Positions 24,483 through 31,548 of a DNA stretch of 32,197 nt are shown piece by piece (positions within the stretch are counted from its first letter, which is position 1; every line of letters starts with the position of its first letter). Below the pieces are notes generated by a model. The model was not told the origin of the DNA. It searched no databases and saw nothing but the letters and a program-made list of their open reading frames with translations. A program made the translations under genes and the position numbers. Origin of the DNA: an uncultured Clostridia bacterium (lineage in GTDB: Bacteria > Bacillota > Clostridia > Oscillospirales > Ruminococcaceae); assembly GCA_945833805.1 (NCBI GenBank), contig CAMAGG010000006.1:1-32197 (forward strand), in the 5' to 3' direction.

Positions 24483-25520
24483 TCACATTTGCATTTCATT
24501 AGCCTGTTGCTCCATTTCTGACTCCGCCTCGTCTATTTCTTCCGCTGTCATCTTGAGAAAATCAAGGAGAGGGATATTCAGACGGCGGTAGTGCTGCAAG
24601 TCCTCGTTCCAGTCCTTTGTTATCGGACTTATAATTCGCAGCTTGAGCTGTCTGTCGGGAAAGTCATTCTGTATCTTGCTGATAAGATGAATTGCTGCCT
24701 CTCTGCCTGCCTTGTCATTGTCAAGACCGATATAAACATGGTTTATTTCGGGGTGATTACAGAGGTATTTGTACGCCGCCATGTAATTCTCGCAGCCGTT
24801 AAGACTCAGGCGGTGTTCCGCTTTCCAGTTCTTGCCGAGCAGCGTCTGAAAGGTTGCGTGTGAGAGAGCGTCGATAGGGCTTTCAAATATGCGAAGTACG
24901 TCATTTGTTCCGCGCACCGCAAAAGGGCAGGTCTTGTCGCCGCCTGCCGCCTCACCGCGAAACTGCACAAAAGATGATGTTCCGCGAAAAGCGCAGCTCT
25001 GTATGACGCCTTTTTCGTCCGTTCCAAAGAACAGGCAGTTATGGTGAGCATTGTCCTCGGCAATGAGCTGCTGTTCTATCAGCGAAAAGACAATGTTCTT
25101 ATCAATGCCGCGCGTCCGTATGAGATAGGCACACACTCTGGATGGCTTTATATCGTGCGGCGGGACAACAAATTCTGAATTCGATTTTGTTGCGCGGTTC
25201 AAGTTCTTCCGCACGAATGTTTCCGGCTGTACAAGATATACGCCGTGGAGTACACGGTTGGCGATAAAATCGAGTGCGTCATCACGGCTGCAACCGAGAG
25301 TGTCCGCCACAAGGTCGGCGGGAAAACCTTTTGCACCATCGGAATGGCGATACCAGTTGTTTTTTTCGGGGAAAATGTAAAGACCGCCGCTGTCCTTGAT
25401 ATGTACTGCTTTTGCATTGCTGCGCTTGCTCTCGTCAATAACCAGTCCCAGCGCCTCGGCGACAAGCAGGCAGCTTGCATTGGTTATCTTAAAGTAATCA
25501 TCTCTCGAATATCTTCCCAT
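24483..25520 (-). CDS. Toprim-domain primase-like protein (DUF3991/Toprim)
   Basis: The 345-residue protein has an N-terminal part with DUF3991-like features (CAYLIRTRGIDKNIVFSLIE; HHNCLFFGTDEKG) and a Toprim domain. The Toprim Glu lies in RIFESPIDALS and the Asp pair in YIGLDNDKAGREA. Such proteins on mobile elements are thought to prime or process single-stranded DNA after transfer. The start MGRYSRDDYF has GAGG 6 nt upstream. A 52-codon longer frame would read through a junction repeat into the methyltransferase gene. It ends in a Glu/Met/Gln-rich tail. Confidence 0.83.
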   Translation of the reverse strand: MGRYSRDDYFKITNASCLLVAEALGLVIDESKRSNAKAVHIKDSGGLYIFPEKNNWYRHSDGAKGFPADLVADTLGCSRDDALDFIANRVLHGVYLVQPETFVRKNLNRATKSNSEFVVPPHDIKPSRVCAYLIRTRGIDKNIVFSLIEQQLIAEDNAHHNCLFFGTDEKGVIQSCAFRGTSSFVQFRGEAAGGDKTCPFAVRGTNDVLRIFESPIDALSHATFQTLLGKNWKAEHRLSLNGCENYMAAYKYLCNHPEINHVYIGLDNDKAGREAAIHLISKIQNDFPDRQLKLRIISPITKDWNEDLQHYRRLNIPLLDFLKMTAEEIDEAESEMEQQANEMQM

Positions 25521-25541
25521 TGTGTACCTCACTTTCATTCG

Positions 25542-25580
25542 GAGAAATGTCCCTATGCAGAATAAGCCGAAGGCGTTTCT
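25542..25580. repeat. Junction palindrome, hybrid short/long type
   Basis: On the minus strand it begins TAGAAACGCC, contains TTCGGCTTATTCTGCA and ends GGGACATTTCTC. It aligns to the 51-bp type with an 11-nt deletion between two GAAA repeats, while its end matches the short type. The TAG is the methyltransferase stop codon. Confidence 0.7.
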
Positions 25581-27075
25581 AGCCCATATTCGCATAGGAG
25601 TATCTGATACCGGAAAGAACAAAGCAAACACATGGAAGTGAGCAGCCGTTGCCCCAAATCTTGTATTCAGCCGCATCGGGGTGCGGTGAGCTTAACCACT
25701 TTGCTATCTGTCTGCGCGTCTTTTCTTTTTTCAGCCCTTTTATCTTTCCATACTCGCTGAAAACCTTGCTCCAATAATCAATATCTGCCTCGGTAGGATT
25801 TGCAATTTCAAGCTCGCGACACCAACAATCGGGAAAGCCCTGCAAGCGGGCACACTCGGTTGGTGTGAGATACCTTACGGCAATTCTGCCCTCGCATTCC
25901 TTATTAACGATAGGGGCAGACTTGTAATCGGACGCTGCAAGCGTTCCTGCAAGCTCTTTATCGGCGGTGCGATAAGAACGGCTGGCACAATAGGAGGGGA
26001 CGATAATTGCGTTCTGCTTTCCGGGGCTGCCGCCGTTCACGAGAGTGTTGGATATTCCATCGGAGCGCAGGCAGACGCCATGAGCCTGCATATATGGATA
26101 AAAGTTGCACGGTTCCGGTGCGAATAAGGTCTGATCCACATTTGTGGACAGAGTCGCTGACAGATTATCCTGTAACAATGCACCCTTGCCGCCGCCTTCT
26201 GCTCCGCAGCGTATTTTTAGGGTTTTCGGGGTTTCCACTACGAACGGACAGTTATTGCCGCCCATACCATAAGTTGCGGATACTGCGTTCGCTGTTTCAA
26301 GCGGTCCGGTGTAACGACAGGTCTGACTATGATTATCAAAACACTTTAGGTCAACCCTGCCTGTTTTTTCAGAGCTTCCAGCAGAACAAAGGGTAAACCC
26401 TTTCCTCGCTTCATAGAACGCTTGATTATACCCAGACACGCTTTCGGACTCAAATAGTATTTTGCCGGCACTTTCTCCTCCAAAATCTGCGACAAGGTAG
26501 ATTCGACGACGACGTTGGGCGACTCCCCAGTATTGTGCGTTAAGCAATCGCCAGGCGACAGAATAATTATCTCCCACGATTTCTCCGCTGCCGAGCCACT
26601 TGTTGTTTTTCGGCATAGGTATTGATACCTCATCGGTTCCTTTGATGGAGCAGATTGCTGTGAGGACGGAGTGGAAATCCTTTCCTCGGTTGCTGCTGAA
26701 TGCTCCTGCGACGTTTTCCCAGACGATATATCTCGGATATTTGCCATGTGTTGCACACCTCATTTCCTTTATCACACGGATTGCCTCGTAAAACAAGTTG
26801 GAGCGCGACCCGTCAAGACCGGCTCTTTTTCCGGCTATTGACATATCTTGGCAAGGCGAGCCAAATGTAATTATATCCACAGGCGGTATTTCCGCTCCGT
26901 TCATGCTGCAAATGTTACCGAGGTGCTTCACCTCCGGCATTCGCGTTCTGGTAACAAGTATCGGGAACGGTTCTATCTCCGATGCCCATATAGGCTTTAT
27001 CCCGACAAGCATACCGCCAAACGGAAAGCTGCCGCTCCCGTCAAACAGGCTGCCAAGCGTTAGTTGTTCGTTCAT
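25579..27075 (-). CDS. C5-cytosine DNA methyltransferase
   Basis: All main motifs of a 5-methylcytosine methyltransferase are visible in this 498-residue protein. Motif I is LFDGSGSFPFG (about 10-20). Motif IV SPCQDMSIAGKR carries the catalytic Cys75. Motif VI is WENV (119-122) and motif VIII AQRRRRIYLV (about 186-195). Motif IX is RYLTPTECARLQGFP, and motif X is near GNGCSLPCV. The target-recognition region between VIII and IX is long, about 200 residues. No restriction endonuclease is adjacent, so it is an orphan enzyme, probably protecting the element in new hosts. Its end lacks the acidic tail. Confidence 0.93.
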   Translation of the reverse strand: MNEQLTLGSLFDGSGSFPFGGMLVGIKPIWASEIEPFPILVTRTRMPEVKHLGNICSMNGAEIPPVDIITFGSPCQDMSIAGKRAGLDGSRSNLFYEAIRVIKEMRCATHGKYPRYIVWENVAGAFSSNRGKDFHSVLTAICSIKGTDEVSIPMPKNNKWLGSGEIVGDNYSVAWRLLNAQYWGVAQRRRRIYLVADFGGESAGKILFESESVSGYNQAFYEARKGFTLCSAGSSEKTGRVDLKCFDNHSQTCRYTGPLETANAVSATYGMGGNNCPFVVETPKTLKIRCGAEGGGKGALLQDNLSATLSTNVDQTLFAPEPCNFYPYMQAHGVCLRSDGISNTLVNGGSPGKQNAIIVPSYCASRSYRTADKELAGTLAASDYKSAPIVNKECEGRIAVRYLTPTECARLQGFPDCWCRELEIANPTEADIDYWSKVFSEYGKIKGLKKEKTRRQIAKWLSSPHPDAAEYKIWGNGCSLPCVCFVLSGIRYSYANMG

Positions 27076-27093
27076 ATCCTTTCCTTTCTTTCA

Positions 27094-27335
27094 GAGAAAT
27101 GTCCCTCTGCTACCCATTTCTCACGCAGGAGCGGTGGTTATCACGGAGAAATGTCCATCTGCTACCCATTTCCTGCGCGGGGGCGGTGGTTATCACGGAG
27201 AAATGTCCCTTTGCTACCCATTTCTCGCGCGGGGGCGGTGGTTATCGCAGAGAAATGTCCATCTGCTACCCATTTCTCGCATTTCGTATTCTTGTTCTCT
27301 CTTTCAGAGAAATGTCCCTCCGCTACCCATTTCCT
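27094..27335. repeat. Array of five junction palindromes
   Basis: Five copies start at 27094, 27146, 27198, 27250 and 27307. Each has GAGAAATG and CATTTC(C/T) arms and a core TCC(A/C)T(C/T)(T/C)GCTACC. The first four are spaced exactly 52 bp apart by near-identical 23-bp linkers containing GCGGTGGTTATC; the fifth follows an unrelated 28-bp linker. The array fills most of the 324-bp gap between the 27400 gene and the methyltransferase. No gene is credible in it. Confidence 0.9.
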
Positions 27336-27399
27336 CGATGAAAGCGCGTAGCTGCGGAGGGACTTGTTCTGATTTAATCTTCTGAAAAAGAGGATCGGT

Positions 27400-27738
27400 T
27401 CAAGAGGGTTCCAGTTCCTCATCTTCAGTTGCCGGAGTATGTTCGCGGAAATCGTCAAGGGTCATTGTATAGCCGCCGAAATTGGTGTCATCTTCGCCGA
27501 GAACAACACCTTCCTCTGCTCCCTGTATAGGGTATCTGGTAATAACCGTTCCAAAGTGATTGACGGTAATGATGTTTCTGACCTCGTTGGCGAACCCATC
27601 GTTATCATCGCGGAGGTCATAGGCATAAAGCCCGTCGGGAACAGTGCTGCGGTCAATTCGGTAGTTGCTGAAAAGCGCGTCCTGTCCGAGTATCTCAAAA
27701 GCCTCATACTCTCCGTCGTAAGCATTTACAGGTTTCAT
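27400..27738 (-). CDS. LPD28-like domain protein
   Basis: The 112-residue product reads ALFSNYRIDRSTVPDGLYAYDLR, then IITVNHFGTVITRYPI and NFGGYTMTLDDF. That is the LPD28 domain, found in very large polyvalent proteins of phages and conjugative elements; here it stands alone. Polyvalent proteins are thought to enter the recipient and protect the incoming DNA. The ATG has AAAGGA upstream. It ends EDEELEPS, with final codons close to those of neighbouring genes. Confidence 0.82.
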   Translation of the reverse strand: MKPVNAYDGEYEAFEILGQDALFSNYRIDRSTVPDGLYAYDLRDDNDGFANEVRNIITVNHFGTVITRYPIQGAEEGVVLGEDDTNFGGYTMTLDDFREHTPATEDEELEPS

Positions 27739-27753
27739 TGTGATGTCCTTTCC

Positions 27754-27782
27754 GAGAAATGTCCATCTGACGGACTTTTCTC
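27754..27782. repeat. Junction palindrome, short type with altered core
   Basis: Arms GAGAAATG and CTTTTCTC; the core is TCCATCTGACGGA, so only its first 8 bases match the family. The stop codon of the 27781 gene overlaps the right arm. Confidence 0.75.
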
Positions 27783-29061
27783 AATCGTGTTCAGGTTCTT
27801 CTTCGTTTTCTTCTTCAAGAATGTCGTTCAGAGCGTCCCTTGCCCATGAGGGAATATGTTCCTCTTTCATAGCACCGAGGAAATCATTGCTGTGGATAGC
27901 GGCTTCCTCTCGGTCATATAAAAATACGCCGATAATCTGCCTGCCTTCCTTTTTAGGGTCGCAGCCTGTACCTAACTGTGCTAGGAAAAGCTGATTTTCA
28001 GGGATACGCTTATCCGGCACTAAATATTCGGGACGAATAATCATTACCCGTCCCGTATAGTCTGAAATGTTCGCAGTGTCAACATTGTTCTCACCATACA
28101 TTCCGCAGAAAGTGAGTTTGTCAATGTCGCCCTCGCGTTCGCTTATGTATGCCTCAAATTCTTCATCATTGCCGTATCCGAAATCATTGCGGAATTTTTC
28201 TGCCATTTCGGAAATTATGCTTTCCATTCCGGATAGGGTCGGGTTATATCCCTTTGCGCGTAATTTTTCCATGAAGTGTCCTTCAACATTCATTTGCTCA
28301 ACCATATCCCACACGCTGTCGCGTTCATCTTCGTTAAGCTCAAATTGCATTTCTTGCCCGTTGACGGTTCGGATAATTGAGCCTGCTTTCGGTGTGAGTT
28401 CTTCCTGTCTGATATGTTCATTCACATTAGATAATGCGCGGGAAAACAGGTCGTGATACGCAGCAAAACAATTATTGTTTGAGTCACCGGTGGTAAAGTA
28501 GTGTCCCCACACCGGTGAAAGACCCCCGTTGTGATTGCTGTTATACCATGTTACATAGTGGCTCGGCATATTCTTGCTCTGTCCGAGAAGAAATTCGGCG
28601 GTCGGGGTTTTAACTGTCTGAATTATGCGGTATCCTTCGACTTCCTGCTGTTTTTCTTTGTTTCTATCGTGGTAAGTAAACCTCACCTCCTCCGCTACGC
28701 TGTCGAGAAGAACAGAGTGAGCTGCCCCCAGCGTACTGTTGGCGACTTTTCTGATTGCCTCGGCGTTGGGATAATCGGCGATAAATTTGCTTGCCCACTC
28801 CTTGTTGGCTTTGTCGATACGACCGTCCCATTCAAGGCTGTTGATTCGCAGAGCAAGCATAAGCATTGCACGTTCAAAGCCGTATTTCTCGGTGACTTCC
28901 GCGGTGATTTTCTTCACATCAAGATAGTTGTTACGAAAGTTTTCGTTGATAGAACGGCGAATAAAAAAACCGCATTCCTCGTTCAAATTCATGCTTTCGC
29001 GGTACTGTTCAATTTCGCCGTTCTCTTTGGCATATTTGAGACTGTTCTTGTAAATATCCAT
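27781..29061 (-). CDS. DUF3849-like protein
   Basis: This 426-residue soluble protein begins MDIYKNSLKYAKENGEIEQY and continues with an Asn-Glu-Cys segment, KYGFERAMLMLALRIN and EWDGRIDKANKEWA. This is the pattern of DUF3849, known from polyvalent proteins and conjugative elements. The C-terminal half is a second domain, with GYNPTLSGMESIISEM and VMIIRPEYLVPD, that I cannot name. The start at 29061 follows AAAGGA by about 10 nt; the longer frame translates a junction repeat. It ends EEENEEEPEHD. Confidence 0.78.
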   Translation of the reverse strand: MDIYKNSLKYAKENGEIEQYRESMNLNEECGFFIRRSINENFRNNYLDVKKITAEVTEKYGFERAMLMLALRINSLEWDGRIDKANKEWASKFIADYPNAEAIRKVANSTLGAAHSVLLDSVAEEVRFTYHDRNKEKQQEVEGYRIIQTVKTPTAEFLLGQSKNMPSHYVTWYNSNHNGGLSPVWGHYFTTGDSNNNCFAAYHDLFSRALSNVNEHIRQEELTPKAGSIIRTVNGQEMQFELNEDERDSVWDMVEQMNVEGHFMEKLRAKGYNPTLSGMESIISEMAEKFRNDFGYGNDEEFEAYISEREGDIDKLTFCGMYGENNVDTANISDYTGRVMIIRPEYLVPDKRIPENQLFLAQLGTGCDPKKEGRQIIGVFLYDREEAAIHSNDFLGAMKEEHIPSWARDALNDILEEENEEEPEHD

Positions 29062-29078
29062 AGTAAGTGTTCCTTTCA

Positions 29079-29107
29079 CAGAAATGGGTAGCAGGTGGAC
29101 ATTTCTC
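29079..29107. repeat. Junction palindrome, short type, inverted core
   Basis: CAGAAATG and CATTTCTC arms with the core GGTAGCAGGTGGA, the reverse complement of the usual orientation. It lies 2 nt after the stop of the 29110 gene. Confidence 0.85.
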
Positions 29108-29109
29108 AA

Positions 29110-29646
29110 TCAGAGTTCCGGTTCTTCCTCGTTGCAAACAGGGTCGTGTGTAGCAAAATATTCGTTGATTGCCTTTTGTATATCCCATTCGCTTGGCGCG
29201 GTATTATCAACGCTGTTGTTCAGATATATATCTGTGATACCGGAAATAATCTCGTCATTATACTCGTCGCTGTCTAGCTCATTTTCTTCAATATAGTTTC
29301 TTATATCCTCCATAACGCCTATTCTCTGCTGTTTCATAAAAGCGTCAAGGAGTTCGCTTTGGGATAGCCTTATCTCATAGGTCTTGTCACCTATGGTGCG
29401 CTTTACAGCAAAATCTGTTTCGTGGTTCGGAGCATGACAGATGATTACACGCGCTTTCTCGGCGGCTGCGATCATCTCAGCAAGCTCCGCAACATTCACG
29501 CTGGCAGCAAGTTTTTGCTTGCAAAACCCTATAAGTTCGGCACTTGTGCCGACGAAAAGAGTGCCATCGGTGATTTTTTCTTTCAGTATATAACTATCAG
29601 AAAAATGAGGGTGCGGTAATACGGTTATCCTATCTGTAGTCGGCAT
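29110..29646 (-). CDS. Hypothetical protein with acidic tail
   Basis: A 178-residue soluble protein, unknown to me. The first half could be a compact alpha/beta domain (TLFVGTSAELIGFC; KARVIICHAPNH), followed by a helical half and the tail NEEEPEL. AAAGGA lies 7 nt before the ATG. It is packed between a methyltransferase gene and a DUF3849-like gene with repeats on both sides, so an accessory role in the recipient is possible. Confidence 0.7.
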   Translation of the reverse strand: MPTTDRITVLPHPHFSDSYILKEKITDGTLFVGTSAELIGFCKQKLAASVNVAELAEMIAAAEKARVIICHAPNHETDFAVKRTIGDKTYEIRLSQSELLDAFMKQQRIGVMEDIRNYIEENELDSDEYNDEIISGITDIYLNNSVDNTAPSEWDIQKAINEYFATHDPVCNEEEPEL

Positions 29647-29660
29647 TGTGATTTCCTTTC

Positions 29661-29711
29661 AAGAAATGGTCTGGAAATGCGTTTGGCTTATTTCGCAGAT
29701 GTACATTTCTC
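29661..29711. repeat. Junction palindrome, long type (51 bp)
   Basis: Plus strand AAGAAATG to ACATTTCTC, with a core containing TTTGGCTTATTTCGCAG. It aligns gap-free to the minus strand of the 22355-22405 element, so the two copies are inverted relative to each other. It follows a methyltransferase stop after 5 nt. Confidence 0.75.
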
Positions 29712-29716
29712 TTTTT

Positions 29717-31213
29717 TCAGAGTTCCAGTTCATCTTCTTCCTCGGTCTGCGGAGCCGGTTTGCATTCGTCCAAAAACAAAAACAACGGAGTATTCTTTGT
29801 GTCCTCAAATACTCCGTTGGTTATTTCAGAAAGTCTGTTTATGTACTCCGTGCAGGCACTTGTGTCACGCTTACGGTATGCAGAATGAATATCGTAGTTG
29901 TCCAGCAGCACAGTTAGTTCCGTTGCGGCTTTTTCAAGCACCTTTGCTGCGGCAGGCGGTACGCTGCTGTCTGCGGCGCAGCGAAACAGTGAACGCTCTG
30001 CGGCTATTCTGTTCCGTATCGGGTCGGAGCTGGTGTAGTAACCTTGAATTTCATACCTGCCGTTGTAATGCCGCCACGTTGCAAACTGCGATGAGCCGGA
30101 CGAACGTTCGCCGAGGACGATTTCCATTCCGGACGTGCTTATGGTTTGGATTGTTCTGAAATGCGAATCTATATGCACTTTCTCTCCTCCCGTTACTCGG
30201 TATAGTTTCTTGAATATGTTTGTGAGAATGGGCTTAACAATACCGTTTCCGGCAAGTTTGTACAGAAATGCGTCATTGTCTTTTACGGATTTTGCGATGT
30301 AATACTCCCTATCGGAGTAGCCCATAATTCGCCAACATTCAAGCGGCATTAAGCGTCGAACTTCAATTTTCCCTAATTTGTCAACAATAATGCCGGCTGT
30401 CCCACACCGACTAACAGACGAATTGGAATGTGCTGTTATAGTCGGAACGGTATAATCCTTTTTCAGCCGCTTGTTGTAGATGTCAACTACATTCTTCATT
30501 ACTGAAACCCTGCCGATTTGTGCATACTGAATACTGCACTCATTTTGTTTAATGATGTGCTGTATCGTCTTTATAACCGTTGGTTGTGTAATAATGTATT
30601 TTTCGGGGTAATGAGGCTCAATAAAATCGAAATACCTCGCTCCACACTTGGATATGTACGGAATGACAAAACAGCCTGTATGGTTTTGGATAGATACCAT
30701 AAAGCAGCGGATACGGTGCTGCGGCACTCCGTAGTTATAAGAGTCAATATCGACAGATGTATTCGTATATCCCTTTGCTGAAAGGAAATCGCACCACATA
30801 TCAAAATCGGCTCTGTTCCTTTTGGAATGGCATTGCGTGACATTTTCCATAATCAGAACATTTGGAAGAATATCACACTCATTGAGCAATCTTTCTACCT
30901 CCCATAAAAGGGAGCTTGCTGTTCCGCTGCCTTTAACCATTCCGTCTTTTTTCCCGATAGATGATAAAGAGGTGCAGGGATAAGAGTAGGTCATCCAATA
31001 CTGACAGCCGTCATCAAGAATTTCAAGGTCATTTCCTTTCACCTCTCGTATATCTGTTGGAACAAAATCGGTGTTGTGTATTGCGTTATACACGGCAACA
31101 GTACTAGGGTCATTCTCAATAAGGCGGTGAGCTTCAAAGGGAATGCCGCTGTCACGCATTGCCATAGCTTGTGTACCAATACCGCCAAATAGCTCAATCA
31201 GCTTAATCATCAT
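29717..31213 (-). CDS. C5-cytosine DNA methyltransferase with C-terminal extension
   Basis: This is the second 498-residue orphan cytosine methyltransferase. Motif I is LIELFGGIGTQ (about 5-15), motif IV YSYPCTSLSS carries Cys80, motif VI is IMENV (121-125), motif VIII is GVPQHRIRCF (about 162-171), motif IX RRLMPLECWRIMGY, and motif X LAGNGIV. Residues after about 345 are an extra domain of about 150 residues, ending EEEDELEL. It is clearly different in sequence from the enzyme at 25579. GAGG is best placed for an ATG at 31217, which opens only a 4-codon frame (MNDD) overlapping this start. Confidence 0.92.
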   Translation of the reverse strand: MMIKLIELFGGIGTQAMAMRDSGIPFEAHRLIENDPSTVAVYNAIHNTDFVPTDIREVKGNDLEILDDGCQYWMTYSYPCTSLSSIGKKDGMVKGSGTASSLLWEVERLLNECDILPNVLIMENVTQCHSKRNRADFDMWCDFLSAKGYTNTSVDIDSYNYGVPQHRIRCFMVSIQNHTGCFVIPYISKCGARYFDFIEPHYPEKYIITQPTVIKTIQHIIKQNECSIQYAQIGRVSVMKNVVDIYNKRLKKDYTVPTITAHSNSSVSRCGTAGIIVDKLGKIEVRRLMPLECWRIMGYSDREYYIAKSVKDNDAFLYKLAGNGIVKPILTNIFKKLYRVTGGEKVHIDSHFRTIQTISTSGMEIVLGERSSGSSQFATWRHYNGRYEIQGYYTSSDPIRNRIAAERSLFRCAADSSVPPAAAKVLEKAATELTVLLDNYDIHSAYRKRDTSACTEYINRLSEITNGVFEDTKNTPLFLFLDECKPAPQTEEEDELEL

Positions 31214-31237
31214 TCATACTGTTCACCTCGTTTCTCC

Positions 31238-31266
31238 ATACAATGGGTAGCAGATGGACATTGTTA
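31238..31266. repeat. Junction palindrome, short type, inverted core, changed arms
   Basis: The arms are ACAATG and CATTGT instead of AGAAATG and CATTTCT, so both have changed together and still pair. The core GGTAGCAGATGGA is a perfect inverted copy of the common core. The TAA stop of the upstream frame overlaps the right arm. Confidence 0.8.
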
Positions 31267-31548
31267 TCTGTCCATTTCTTCTGCGCCGTTTTCCTCCGCA
31301 TCTTCGTCAAGCACCTGTTCTTCCGCCTTACCAAATTCAAGCTCGGCATTTATTGCCGATTGTTTTTCGATAAGCCTTGCGAGTTCTTCTGTGTGTTCAA
31401 ACGGCTGTTCATATAGGGTTTGAGCGTTTTTAAGCTGGGTTTCATTCTTGGCTATGGACTCGGCAAGCCGTACCGGCTCGTTTTCCAACTTTTGAAGAAG
31501 ATTATCCAGCTTTGTGATTAGCACCGATACCGCTGTTTGCATAGTCAT
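31264..31548 (-). pseudogene. Frameshifted 3' end of the helicase gene
   Basis: This 94-codon frame overlaps the end of the helicase frame by 47 nt and is shifted by one base. Its sequence (ITKLDNLLQKLENEPVRL, then KNETQLKNAQTLYEQPFEHTEELARL) is the coiled-coil end expected of these helicases. No ribosome binding site precedes its ATG. A 2-base loss (an AT near 31515-31520, in GCTAATCACAAAG) would explain the break. It ends in an acidic tail (DEDAEENGAEEMDR). A programmed +1 shift or a sequencing error are alternatives. Confidence 0.65.

Noticed and set aside
27094-27335. CRISPR-like array: 29-bp repeats with 23-bp spacers
   Set aside because: The spacers are near copies of each other, there are no cas genes, and the same repeat occurs singly at many gene junctions.
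26798-27385. Plus-strand frame with repeated RNVPLLPIS/EKCPSATHF-type peptides
   Set aside because: The repeats are translations of the palindromic DNA array; the rest is opposite the methyltransferase gene.
27786-29109. Longer starts that translate the junction repeats (e.g. MRNVHLLPIS before the DUF3849-like protein; similar at 23833 and 25676)
   Set aside because: The extensions are only the repeat read as protein. Inner ATGs have proper ribosome binding sites and family-typical starts.
22355-31266. Junction repeats as classical integron attC sites
   Set aside because: No RYYYAAC/GTTRRRY ends and no integron integrase in view. Only the arrangement is similar.
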